Positions 49,671 to 60,863 of a stretch of 64,000 bases of DNA are shown here, piece by piece. Source of the stretch: Agrostemma githago (Eukaryota; Streptophyta; Magnoliopsida; Caryophyllales; Caryophyllaceae); NCBI GenBank assembly GCA_958450325.1, contig OY288257.1, positions 59,969,938-60,033,937 on the forward strand. Reading direction: 5' to 3'. Numbering within the stretch: position 1 is the stretch's first letter; each line of letters opens with the position of its first letter. A program made the translations under genes and the position numbers. Under the pieces are notes generated by a model that had not been told where the DNA came from, searched no databases, and saw only the letters and a list, made by a program, of their open reading frames with translations.

Positions 49671-52600
49671 TTAGCAATCATCGTCGTCATCATCGCCGTC
49701 TTCTTCTTCTTCTTCTTCTTCTACTTCCTCAAACTCATCTTCAAATTCCTCCTCCTGATCAATGTTATCATCTTCGACAACCACATAATCACCCATCTCA
49801 TTCATCTCTTCCATGTCCTCCCCTTCACTAAAACTTTCAAAGACGTCATCGTCGACAACACTAGATAATAATGAAGTACTACTCACATCTTCTTGAAATA
49901 CCGTGACATCCACTGATGCATTAAATTGTGACTTTGCCCGACCCTTAAAAACAGCCCACCAATGATCTCTATCCTTCTTCGGGTTTGGGTATGGAGCATA
50001 ATAAACTTGACTAGCTTGATGGGCAAGTACAAAAGGATCATATTTACCATATTTCCTCCTACTATTAACTTCTACTAGTTTATAAAGGCCATGAACACTT
50101 GTACCGTTTGTGGAATTATCCATCCACGAACACTTGAACACGATTGCATTATAAATTCTCTTCGCCCCACAATACCTCAACTCAATAATTTCCTCTAAAG
50201 TGCCGTAGTAATCGTTTCCTTCAACATTACTTACGCAAACCCCGTAATTCATGGTAGCTCTGTTTTTCCCATATTTCTGTGTGTGGAAATTAAACCCATT
50301 AATCATATATCTTTGCCAAGTGTTTACTTCTTTAGAAGGACCAAATGCTAAGGCTTGAATCACATCATCTTTGACATTTATCTCAGTTACCTAATTGCGT
50401 AGTAGAGTGTTAGTGCATATGTGACGTGCTCAAAGTTTATTTCATTCTAATATGTCAATAATGAGACTTACATATCCTTTAAACCAATTTGGAAACAACT
50501 TCTCATATGTAGTCCAAACTTCATCCATTTTAGCTCGTGGATGTTGCTCCATAATGAACTGTTCAAATAAGCTGTAATTATCCAGTTTAGTCGTGACATC
50601 TACATCTCTTAATTTTAAAGTAAATAAGTAATTTGTTACTATTTACGTACCGTTCATATTCTCCTAGTAGTTCACAATTTGATAATGCTTAAAGATGGGC
50701 ACGATCGAACTCTTGTTCGTCCAAGTATCTCTGTTTTGGTTTAGCAAGTGCTCTACCTTTGTGTTGTCGAAAGAGCTCGGGTAAAGATGAATCATTTTCA
50801 TCTCCCGTGCCCACACCCAAATCCTTAGCCTTTGTATCTACGTGGTCTTCAAAGTATAGAGAACAGAAATTTGATATTTCTTCAGTTAAGAAAGCATTGC
50901 AAATTGAACCTTCCACACGTGCTTTATTACCCACTTTTTTTTTCAAATGATTAAGAAACCTACATTTTGATAGTGTTAAGTATTTTCACAATTATAATGA
51001 TATAATGATTAAGAAACATTAATAAGTTGAGTATTTTCACAATTATACCTCTCGAAAGGGTACATCCACCTATATTGTACTGGGCCACCAACCCTTACTT
51101 CATAAGGCAAATGTATTGGTAAGTGCTCCATTGAATTGAAGAACGATAGTGGAAACACTTTCTCAAGTTTGCAGAGGATCTCCGCAATATCGTTCTCCAG
51201 CCGCTCTACATTTTGAGTTGTAAGGCTTGAGACACACAAATCACGGAAAAATTGACTAATCTCGGTAATTGAATTCCACACATTAGTTGGCAGCAAGTGT
51301 TTCAAAGCAACAGGTAATAGCCGTTCCATGAACACATGGCAATCGTGGCTCTTCATACCATGAAGTGTGAGACTATGTAGGTCGACGCAGCGACCTAAAT
51401 CCGAAGCGTATCCATCTGGAAACCTCAAATTGCATATCCACTCACATAGTATCTTTTTTTGCAGTTTGTCAAGAGTGTAGGGAGCTTTTGGTTTGCGGCC
51501 GTCCTTGAGGTGTAGGTGACCTCTACTACATAATTTGGGCAAGTCCTTCCTTGTGTTATGGGTGTCAGCTGTTTTATTTCTATTATCCAGGACTGTATGA
51601 ATTAATTGTTCGAAAAAGTTTTTTTCAATATGCATGACATCCAAATTGTGTCGAATCAACAAATGCTTCCAATAAGGTAGGTCCCATAACAAGCTCTTTT
51701 TGAACCACCCTGTTTTCATCTTCTTAAGTTCTTTCAGTTCTTGATCAGTACCATCAATGATCGTCGGGTAGTCTGAAATCGTCTCCCAGATTTCACATCC
51801 TGACAATGTCGGAGGTGGTTCATCATTCTCGCACTTACCCTTCGTAAAGGCTGTTTTGTTGTAACGGAATGCATGATCTAGGGGTAAGAACTGTCTGTGA
51901 CAATCGAACCAACACATTTTACCTCCATGTGGAAGCCAAAACGCCTTGGTGTCTTTCATACAATGTGGACATGCAAGTTTTCCAGCAGTAGCCCATCCAG
52001 AGAGCATCCCATAAGCCGGGAAATCGTTGATGGTCCATAGGATACATGCTTTCAGCCGGAAATTTTGTTTTCGGGACACATCATAGGTGAGCACTCCCGT
52101 GTCCCACAACTCTTTCAATTCATCAATAAGAGGTTGCATGTATATGTCCAAGTTTTTCTTAGGATTTTTTGGCCCGGGAACGATCAAAGATAGAAACATA
52201 AATTGTTTTTTCATGCATAATCCAGGGGGTAGATTATAAGGAGTGAGAATCACCGGCCAACATGAGTACGACTTACCAAATTGACCGTATGGTGTAAAAC
52301 CATCTGTGCAAAGTCCAAGTCTAACATTACGAGGCTCACTAGCAAACTCCGGAAACATATAATCTAGATGCTTCCAAGCCTCACTGTCACTTGGATGAGC
52401 CATGGTCCCTGGTACACGTGGATTTTCTATATGCCATCTCATTTCTTTTGCGATGTTCTTGGTTGCATATAAACGTTGCAACCTTGGTGCTACAGGGAGA
52501 TAGGTTAAGACTTTGAAAGATATGTCTGCCCCACTAAAAGTTTTCTTCTTGTACCTATCTTTTCCACACTTCTTACATTTATCAAGCATGGAGTCTTCTT

Positions 52601-53291
52601 TCCAAAATAGCATGCATCCGTCCTGACATGAATGGATCCTATGATGGGGCATTTGAAGGCCCATAAGCAACCTTTTAGTGTCATAAAATGTGCGAGTCAT
52701 CAAATTATCTCGTGGAATAATATCCTCAATCAAAGCAGCTATCTTATCTAAACTTCTTTCCGGTAGGTTGTCCTCACATTTAATGTTAATCATCCTAGAA
52801 GCTACTTCTAGCAATGACGACTCACATCCACGATACAGAGGTGTCTCGGCGGCCTCTAACATTTCAAAAAATTCTTTCTGATCATGGTGGGGGCTTTCTT
52901 CTTCACCCAAAGGAGAATCCTCGACACGGCCGAACATTATGTCTCCAAATGCATCTACTATCATCTCCCGATAAGGTTGGTCGATGAAAGCATTAGTGTT
53001 TGTTGAAGTACTAGGATTACTAATAAAAGAAAAGGGTTCTCCATGGCACACCTAATTAGTATAACCAGGCGTAAACCCTTTGCTATAGAGATGCTCTTTC
53101 ACCTGATACTCATTCAAGTACTTCAAATTTTCACACTTCACACATGGACATCTAAGAATCTGATGTGTCTTGTATTCTTCTTGTTCCTTAGCATATAGAA
53201 TAAAATCATCCACCCCAAGTATAAACTCATACTTAACTTTGTTTCTATCGTCTACCCTTTCGTACATCCATTTTCTTTCGGTATTCGTCAT
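49671..53291 (-). pseudogene. CACTA TNP2-type transposase, two nonsense codons
   Basis: Catalytic transposase of CACTA elements. Exons: 53291-51049, 50959-50651, 50571-50472, 50390-49671. It begins with a transposase-associated domain (MTNTERKWMYERVDD, CPCVKCEN, VKEHLYSKGF). The TNP2 domain follows (YLPVAPRLQRLY, MFPEFASEPRNVRLGLCTDGFTPYG, SFNSMEHLPIHLPYEVRVGGPV in order), then a DUF4216-like region (RATMNYGVCVSN, CSWMDN), then a very acidic tail. TAG at 53052-53054 replaces the conserved Trp before HGE, and TAA at 50689-50691 follows RAHL where the family continues. Otherwise it is in frame, so it decayed only recently. It probably cannot act without suppression or a helper. Confidence 0.88.
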
Positions 53292-54554
53292 TATTAGATT
53301 TTCTATAAGAGAAACGAAAACCTAATTAAATAACATATAAAAATGGAGTAAGGGGTAGACATAAATAACCATGAGTTTACTCTAGTTAGTTCAGAAACAA
53401 TAATCGAATGTAATTAGTGTAGGGGTTGAGTCATATTACATCATATTGTATCTAGTTACTAAATTGTACTAAGCTAGAACTATTAGGCTAAAGAGAAAAA
53501 AAAAACTTATCCATCCCAACCAAGCTACGACTATCGTATTTTTGTAACGGGTTAATCTCCCTTACAAAAAAGTCTAATTATGACCGAAATTTCTCTAGGA
53601 ATTTTTGTTTCCAAAACCTTGAATGAAAAATGTCGTCCTTGCACAAATATCTGACGGAGTACTCCATATTTTTTTTGTATGAGTTAACCTGAATAATTAA
53701 ATGGGTGGTGTTGAAGGCAATTCCCCTCAAATTGGACTTTTTGGACTTCCTTCCAACACAACAACAACAACAACAGCAACAAGCTAATCCTAACAATATG
53801 CTTCTTCAAACTAATACAGCCACCAATTCCTTATATTACTACTCATCTCCTTGTTTTTTTACTCTTTTTTCTACATTGATTCTTTTAATACATGAAATTA
53901 ACTCTTTTTACTGAGAGATTACTAATTTTCTTTTATTTTTTCTTTTAGGAGATGTATTCTAATCTGTAAAGAATTTTTTTATGTAATTATAAACAGGATG
54001 AAACATGAATTTCTTGTATCTTCATACAAGAAATGTATGATGACAAAAAATACAACTCAATCATCTAATCACAAACAAACCCTACATTGATTTAACCTCA
54101 ATACAGCAAACAAACAAACAAACAAACAAACCCCTTACTTTACCTGGATTCATCTAATTTGACCCTAAACTAAAAATTGATTTAACCCTAAATCCAATTT
54201 AACCCTAATCTAACAAACAAATTGAATCTAAATTGTACTAACCTAGTTGAATTCATCAAACATACCACAATAATAAAGCAAATCTAAACAAATTTAAACA
54301 ACAAACTCAATTAAAAATCATACCTTAACTTGAAATTTGGAGATTTTCAGGAAAAGGAGGAGAACCGGTGAAGGCTAGATCGGCGAAGGGGCGAGGTCCG
54401 GCGAAGGGGAGAGATCCGGCGAAGGGGAGAGGTCCGGCGAAGGGGAGGGCGATGGGGTTGGGTCGCGTATAATGAAGGAAGCTGGGGTTTCTTTTTTTTT
54501 CGAAGTAACAGAACTTAATGAATGAAGGAAGCTGGGCATTTAATTCGATAATCT
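53292..54554 (-). other. CACTA transposase leader and promoter region
   Basis: Non-coding. A GC-rich repeat GGCGAAGGGGAGAGATCC with variants (54376-54446) may be part of a promoter or 5' leader. An AACAACAACA run lies near 53760. No gene was found. Confidence 0.45.
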
Positions 54555-54740
54555 CACCGACCGACGTAAATCGGTCGGTATTTTTGCAAAATCGGTCGGT
54601 AACTACTTCGAATACCGACTGATACCCGTTATGCCGACTGATTATTAGCGGTCGGTAATTTACCGACTGATTACAAAAATACCGACTGATCTCGGTCGGT
54701 ATTCTTAATTACCGACCAATTATTTGGTGGTCGATAAATA
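54555..54740. repeat. Right subterminal repeat region of the CACTA element
   Basis: About eight copies of the same CGGTCGGTA / TACCGACTGA motif in both orientations, just inside the terminal inverted repeat. Confidence 0.8.
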
Positions 54741-54771
54741 CCGGTTGCTAATCTCCTCCTTTCTTGTAGTG

Positions 54772-55884
54772 AGTAAGAATGTCATTAGGCGGCTCGTAAG
54801 ACAAGACGTAGACACCAAATATCTCAAATTCGACCCACGGCTTATCATCGGGTATAAATTGCATAAAAGAAGAGTTAGAACTCTCAAGACCACTCAAAGG
54901 ATCAATCTTACCGATCTCCGTGAAAGAATTATCACAATCCTCCCCACTAATCATAAGCTCAAACAAAAGCTCAAGAGAAATGTAATCAAGACAATCAATA
55001 GGTGGAAGTGATTCGTCCTCAATATAAGGGAAAAACTCAAATTTCTCTAAAATTGGTGTTTCAAAGAAATCATTCTCGCTATCCCATGTAGCCACACTTC
55101 TTCCACTCAAGGAATCGTCAAAAAGTGTAATCTTCTCTTCCTTTTGATTTTTCCTCTCAAGCTCAAGATCCTCTCTTTTGTTCAATTCTGTCTCCAAAAC
55201 CTCATAATTAACAACAAATGACACTCTCTCAAAATCACACAAATCAAAATCCGTAACGTTATCCTCAATTAAAAGAGCATCATTCAGAGCATCCAAACAC
55301 ACGTTTTCCTCAAAAAACACACATTCTAGCTCACAGTCATTCATGGCGGTTTGGTGATCTTGAATAGATTGAACATTATACCCATCGTCATCGTCATCAT
55401 CAATTATGTTCACAAGAGATGGAGATGGAACACTTACCTGGAGGTTCTTCACTACTTCTATAGGCGTACCCGGTTGACTTTGTTGCTCTTGACTTGCTAA
55501 TTGGGCAATTTGATTGTTCAAGATTTCATAATGATCTAGCAATTGGCCTATTTGAGTATCTTGCTTTTGTCGAGCTTGCATGAATTGTAGCAATAAAGCC
55601 TTGATTTCCGCCTTGTCATTATTCCGCCTCAACTCTAATTCAGCACTATTACGGGCTAAATATTTAAGGATTTCCAATCGTTCCTCGTAAGAGATATAAT
55701 TAAACATCCCTCCGCAATTTTTCTCAATTCTAGCCCGTGACTCATCATTAACACCATTATATATCACATGACACATATCCCGTATATCAACATTAAAGCC
55801 ATTTTGAATAATGAAAGACTCAAGTCTATCCCAATAATTATGTAGTGACTCATGTTTGAATTGTGAGAAGTAAAAATTGGTCAT
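54772..55884 (-). pseudogene. Element 2 gag-like ORF, N-terminal part, cut by CACTA
   Basis: ATG at 55884, 371 codons up to the insertion point. The start has gag-like sequence (KHESLHNYWDRLESF, ARIEKNCGGMFNYISYEERL), then Gln-rich and acidic regions. A block FFETPILEKFEFFPYIEDE matches FFEEPILEKFESLSYIEDE in the gag of the element at 28964. The frame resumes at 47037 on the far side of the CACTA element. Confidence 0.8.
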
Positions 55885-55995
55885 AATGGTGAATGATAAA
55901 AAAAAATAAAAAAAAAATTATATACAAAATAAAAAAAATTATATACAAAAAATAACCTAGAACCTAAAAAAGATAAACAACTAAATAACACCGTC

Positions 55996-56013
55996 TCCCC
56001 GGCAACGGTGCCA
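55996..56013 (-). other. Primer binding site of element 2, tRNA-Asp-like
   Basis: The minus strand reads TGGCACCGTTGCCGGGGA, five bases after the LTR. It has one change from the site of the other two elements. Confidence 0.85.
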
Positions 56014-56018
56014 AAATT

Positions 56019-57483
56019 TGGCAGGGGTTAGTCGTAACCCTAATCAAAAGTACCCTAAGGTCACTAACTAATGTAGATAGCGAAGTCAGGGGTCGAACCA
56101 CAAGGAGATGAGAATTCAATTGTTTATCCTAAGAATTAGATTCTAGATTATGGGTCACAATTGGTTGGTTTGGTAAAGTAGAAACTAAATAACTAAGAAA
56201 GACAATAATATGAAGAAGGTTCTAGGATCGTAGGTTCACTATGAATATTATTCGGGGTCAGAGAATTAGCTAATTAATCATTAATCGAACTACCTAAGGT
56301 GCAAGTCCGGTCGGTACAATACAACCTTTAGATCTAAACTTAACCTGCGGTCGCTAGCATTAAGTCAGTCTACCCGAATTATCGCGGCCTAATCAGTTCT
56401 TAACCCGGTCGGTGAAAAGCCCTAATTTGCTATGCTGATCAATTGAATTATGCATCAGACAATCAATCAGATTTAAGACGATAAACAAGCGATAGTTCAT
56501 GCGATTAACAATTAATCAAACAATTATAACCTCTCCTAACATGCATAGATCCCCCTTAACCCTAGATGAGAAATTAGCTACGCATAATAAAACTAATCAG
56601 ACAAGAAAGAAAGAAATCGAATCTAAACATATCAAGATGAATTAACAATCAATTGAAGGAAATAACAATACTAGAACAATAAATAAAGATGAATTGAAAG
56701 AGAATTGAAATTCAATACCAAAATGAGGAAGGAAATTGTAAAGATCTCTAGCTAGGTAAACTAAACTATGAAAACTAAATGTAGCAAAAAAAAGTGTCTG
56801 ACACAAGTCAGGAAAACTGATTTAAAGAGTAGCAGATGGACTCGAAAGCAGGCCCAAATTCTAAGTTGAAATAAGAAAGAAGCGCGGCCCGGATTGGGTG
56901 CACTCGATCGAGTGCCTGCTGGCACTCTATCGAGTGACCCTCCAAAACATAGGCAGGAGCTTCACGGAGTGGCACTCGATCGAGTGCAGTAGGGGCACTC
57001 GCTCGAGTAGAGCTGTAGATCACAGCATCGCGCGCTCTACTTCAAACGGCTGCTAAATCTTCGTTACTTGTTCAAATTGGACGTGCAATATAGCGTTCGA
57101 AAGCTAAGAGAAAGTGCTTCCCAACGCCACAAAAATCACCCTGATTGGAATTGTAGAACTCAAGATATGGACGTTTGAAGTTGACCCTTGTGTAGGCGAT
57201 CATTCTCTCATCTCGTTTTGTGTCTTTTCCTTCTTTGGTCTTTGTTTCTTCGTGTATTCCGCATCTTCTTCCTTCGATTCCGTGCTTAGGTGTAAATTCT
57301 TCAAATGTCGATTCCGTAATGCTCCGATTAGCTCCAAATGCATCCAAATCTACAAAATATACACAAATACGGAAGTATCGACATCCAAAGTATATTGCAT
57401 CATTATTAACGAGTTAAGCACAAAAACCGAGACTAAACTAACAATTATGGGGATGAAAATATGTATATAAATAACGCTTATCA
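56019..57483 (-). repeat. 5' LTR of element 2 (1465 bp)
   Basis: On the minus strand it begins TGATAAGCG and ends CCCCTGCCA. Four short palindromes lie at 56900-57008, upstream of a TTTAAA-type TATA-like sequence near 56820. Confidence 0.93.
56900..57008 (-). promoter_or_regulatory. CACTCGATCGAGTG palindrome array in the U3 of element 2
   Basis: Four copies: two exact 16-bp palindromes GCACTCGATCGAGTGC and two with one or two changes (GGCACTCTATCGAGTG, GGCACTCGCTCGAGTA). The same array is at 44498-44607 in the other LTR. They sit about 80-190 nt upstream of a TATA-like box on the minus strand, so a dimeric transcription-factor site is plausible. Confidence 0.65.
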
Positions 57484-57990
57484 AATATTGGGTTGACTTT
57501 CTTGTGGAGACACCCGACCTTCTTGCCCAAATGAACCTTCCTCAACATGTTGTGGAGCTCGAGTGGCCGGCATCGTGATATAAGCCATGAGTGCATTGAT
57601 GCGAGCATCTTGCACCCCTATTTGGGCCTTGAGCTCCTCTTTAACCCCTTGTAGTTGAGCCATCATCGCATGTTGAGTCTTATCCAATAGAATCCTCAAG
57701 TCTTGTTGACCCTTATGCAATAGGATTATCGCCTCTTGTTGACTCTTTTGCATTTGGACCAACATTTGACAAGTCTCAAAGTTAGGGATATTTGGTTGTG
57801 GGTTATGTGAGGGTGTTTGGTAGTTGTTAGGATGTTGGGATGATCCTTGACAACTTTCTTGGTAACCATAAGGAGGGCGTTCATAAGATTGTTGATGAGG
57901 TTGATATGGTTGGTGAAATTTCGGGACTTGGCCATTTGCACCAAAGTTTTCCCGTGATGATTGATGGTAGCTTGGACGAGCCATGTCCAT
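57484..57990 (-). pseudogene. Element 1 gag-like ORF, N-terminal part, cut by element 2
   Basis: From ATG at 57990 there are 169 codons up to the insertion point. The product is Gln/Pro/Tyr-rich (HQPYQPHQQSYERPPYGYQ) and then helical (MQKSQQEAIILLHKGQQDLR), like the region after the gag core of Athila/Tat elements. A recognisable N-terminal gag core is missing. The frame resumes at 43611 when the inserted element and one target copy are removed. Confidence 0.75.
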
Positions 57991-58176
57991 AACGTCGCTT
58001 TGGTACCTAGGATGAGCTAGAAGCACTTGAGCAAACGTTAGTATCCTAGTGCTTTTGAGGCACTAGGAGGAGAGAATAGCACACAAGAAGAGAAAACGGA
58101 GATACACAAGGAGAAGAGAACACAAAAGTCAAGAACAAAGTCCACAACTAAGCAAACAAAAGTCTAAACTACGCCG

Positions 58177-58194
58177 TCCCCGGCAACGGCGCCA
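58177..58194 (-). other. Primer binding site of element 1, tRNA-Asp
   Basis: The minus strand reads TGGCGCCGTTGCCGGGGA, three bases after the 5' LTR. It is identical to the site of the element at 28964. Confidence 0.9.
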
Positions 58195-58197
58195 ATT

Positions 58198-59815
58198 TGA
58201 TGGGAGGGATTTGTCGTGGATCCCAACCGTCAAATAAAACCAACTAACCTAACTAGGGTAGCTAGGGTAAGTCGGGTCGAATCCACAGGGACGGAAGGTC
58301 GGACTAAGGTATGCTACGGTTTAGGACTAGGTTCGAGACGAGCTATTCTAAGGGGGAGGCTAAGAACTAGTCTAGGGTCTAAAACTAGGACTAAGGGAAG
58401 CTAGGATAACACTAAGAAGAAAGACTAGGGTTAGGTCGGGTTCATGGAGTAATGGGATGGTCGAGGAAGAGCTAAGGTGAAGGGGTAGTCGGGTAATCTA
58501 GGTGTAGTCCGGGCTCTCGCTACGTAGACCGACCTAGAGGTTCTTGATAGGACTCATCTTAGCGACACAAGTGACAAACGGGGCTACTAGCATACTATCG
58601 TGGCCTAGGTCGCATCCAGGCTCTCGCTACGTAGACCGACCTAGGGGTCGTCCTCACCGGGCTCTCGCTACGTAGTGAGGGAACCAAACCCACAAGCAAA
58701 CTATCACCCACAAGAGAAAAGGCAAGAAAAACACAAGGATTTGCATCTACATGTCATTCAAGCATTTCATCGAACATGTACCATGCATCAAACCAAGAGG
58801 AAACCCAAAACTTCCACATACATCTCTAACAAACCCTTAATCATCCACAATCACATCCAATCTCCCTAATAAACCTAGCAAAGATCTACTCTAACATATC
58901 TATACTAAAACTAACAAGAACAAGAAGAACTAACTCAAACAACCAAACATACATAATGAAACTAGAGAAACAATGAACAATGAACCAAACAATCAATAAA
59001 GATTCAAACTTGAATGATTAAACAAAATAAAGAGAAGGAAAAAGAAGATTATACCTACTAACAAGATGAAAGAAAGATTGAAACTTGCATTAATGAGAAA
59101 AACCCAAAACAAACCACCAAGGTTGTCAATCTTGGATGGATCTTGAAGAATTCCCTTAATACAAGTACTAAACTAAGATTAGCAACTAATTACCGACTAA
59201 TCTACTCTAATCTATGCTAATCTATGCTAAAATAATCTAGGGTTTAAGAGGAAGTATCTAACATATGCTTAACAAAACAAGGGAAGAGTATATATAGGTT
59301 TACAATGAGTAAGGAGAAGAAAAGAATGAGTTGCGTGCTACAGCTCACTCATCCCGCCCGGGACGAGATGGTCTCGCCCGGGATGAGTCCTTCTCGGCCG
59401 GGACGGGCTCAAGACAGGAGCTGTTGGTTTTGTGCACTCCTTCCCGGTCGGGAAGGCCACTATCCCGCCCGGGAAGGACCTTGTAGGCCTCCATTATGAT
59501 CTTTTTGGTCCCTCCTTGGTTCTCATGGGCTTCTCACCGACTCTCGGGTCTCGGGATAGAATCTAAGAGGCTCGGGATTGGGTCCCAAGGTCTCGGGGTC
59601 GAATCCAAGGCATCGAGTGATCGTTCCTTCTCTTCGTTGGCTCCAAAAGTGTGTGAAACGAGTCGGAATCGTTCCAATTCTTCATGAATGGTCTCGGGAA
59701 CCTGAAACGAGCTAAAGGAAGCATAAGTAACCCATAAATCCCTCCCAAGGAGCGATTCCACAAGGAAAATAGGACCAAAACACTACGAAATAGGCACTAC
59801 AAACTACACTTATCA
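58198..59815 (-). repeat. 5' LTR of element 1 (1618 bp)
   Basis: On the minus strand it runs TGATAAGTG...CCATCA. A TATA-like box (CTATATATAC, 59297-59288) lies downstream of a palindrome array at 59346-59478. Confidence 0.92.
59346..59478 (-). promoter_or_regulatory. Palindrome array in the U3 of element 1
   Basis: Repeated short inverted repeats: ATCCCGCCCGGGACGAGAT, TCTCGCCCGGGATGAG, CCTTCCCGGTCGGGAAGG, TATCCCGCCCGGGAAGG. It lies 50-190 nt upstream of the TATA-like box, where enhancers are expected. The same array is in the 3' LTR at 39346-39495. Confidence 0.65.
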
Positions 59816-60863
59816 CATCTACAAACGATGTCATATTGAACTGAATACAGATTTGTGAAAAATAAATAAAGAGCATCATTGAGACAAAGATCACTATTAG
59901 AATAATGCGCTTCTGCATAGCCTTCTATATATCGTTGTTTATTGACACAGTCTTTCGCGAAGGAATCTATAGATCTGCTGAAATAGCCTCCAAGATGATG
60001 AACTTCCTCTATTTTTGACAAATAATAGACCGAGATCTGACCTCAATTGTATCGCCGTACGTAGGGATTCCATTGCTCTCATGATCTTGCACATAGTTCT
60101 TGAAATCTAAGCTTATACTAATGTAAAGGACTGAAACCTCGAAATAAAAGGAAAAAATCTTGAAAAAAAAGGACGAAATAACTCTTATAAAAGAGAGAAT
60201 TTTATTAAATAAAATTTGATAACTAGTAATTGAGATTTAAATAATTTTTGGGGCTTACTATCGATTAATCATCGATGGAGGTCCTAGATCAAGGAGGAAA
60301 ATTAGGGTTTTTTTGGGGAAATATAGAATATTAAGATAAATAAGTTTTGTCTCTATTTTCTCATTTAGTTGGTTTATAGACAACATGTTGTACTTCATAT
60401 ATTTTTTTTTTTTTCCTAGAAAAAAACTGATTGATTGATTTTTCTTCTCTCTTTAAAACTACTTATGATATTTTTATCATATAAATATTCAATTCGTGCG
60501 GAGTAGTATATTAATTCATACGGATTATTAGGTTCCACAAAATGATTTCCAAATTCCAATCCACTTTGTTGTCAGCCCAACTTGATTGTGATCTGTAAAA
60601 CTGAGTTAACAGTTAAGAATAATAAGTGAGAAGTGCAACTTGAGCAATTTGATGTATCTATATATATGGATTAAGGACTGTAGAATGCAACCATTGAAGG
60701 AGTATGAAGGAAGTCATGGTTCCATTTCCTGGGTTATAAATTCCTTCATTAACATCCAAATCTTAACCCCAATTGCCCAACAAACATGGCATAATCGAGC
60801 ACAACGTACAAACAAAAACGTCTCCTTGAGCAACAGGAGCATTACGCTAGGTAGAGCCACAAC
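59816..60863. other. Spacer between the retroelement nest and HSP70 copy 2
   Basis: Starts with the right CATCT duplication. AT-rich; no convincing gene. A short minus-strand open stretch near 60021-59821 is not supported by any family I recognise. It likely contains the old 3' UTR of HSP70 copy 2. Confidence 0.4.

Larger units (their letters stand above)
47041..54771 (-). mobile_element. CACTA (En/Spm-type) DNA transposon, innermost of the nest
   Basis: Terminal inverted repeats start CACTACAAGGAAGACAGCAA at the left and, complemented, CACTACAAGAAAGGAGGAGA at the right. The 3-bp target duplication AGT is at 47038-47040 and 54772-54774. It is 7731 bp and carries a TNP2-type transposase gene (with stops) and an intact TNP1-type gene, both read leftward. 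Subterminal regions are full of CGGTCGGTA motifs. Confidence 0.95.
43617..57483 (-). mobile_element. LTR element 2, gag-only, inserted in the ORF of element 1
   Basis: LTRs of equal size (1465 bp), with roughly four substitutions between them by hand count, so it is very young. Flanking 5-mers are AAGAT (43612-43616) and AATAT (57484-57488), a target duplication with one change. The 5' LTR is at the right. It has a tRNA-Asp-like primer site, one gag-like ORF split by a CACTA element, and a 3' non-coding region with hairpin/PPT modules. No pol gene is present. Without the CACTA element it is about 6.1 kb. Confidence 0.93.
38196..59815 (-). mobile_element. LTR element 1, gag-only, outermost of the nest
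   Basis: Bounded by the perfect target duplication CATCT (38191-38195 and 59816-59820). Its own length is about 7.7 kb; the rest is LTR element 2 plus the CACTA element inserted in its ORF. The 5' LTR is at the right. It has a tRNA-Asp primer site, one ORF in two pieces, and a long 3' non-coding region with two hairpin/PPT modules. No pol gene is present. LTRs differ by about 15 substitutions and a 20-bp indel (hand count), so the insertion is fairly recent. Confidence 0.93.

Noticed and set aside
56900..57008. Repeated 16-bp palindromes looking like a CRISPR or REP array
   Set aside because: Eukaryotic LTR context, irregular spacing and only four units; not a CRISPR.
59797..60021. Minus-strand open stretch just right of LTR element 1
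   Set aside because: The frame runs into the LTR, has no homology I recognise and no splice support.
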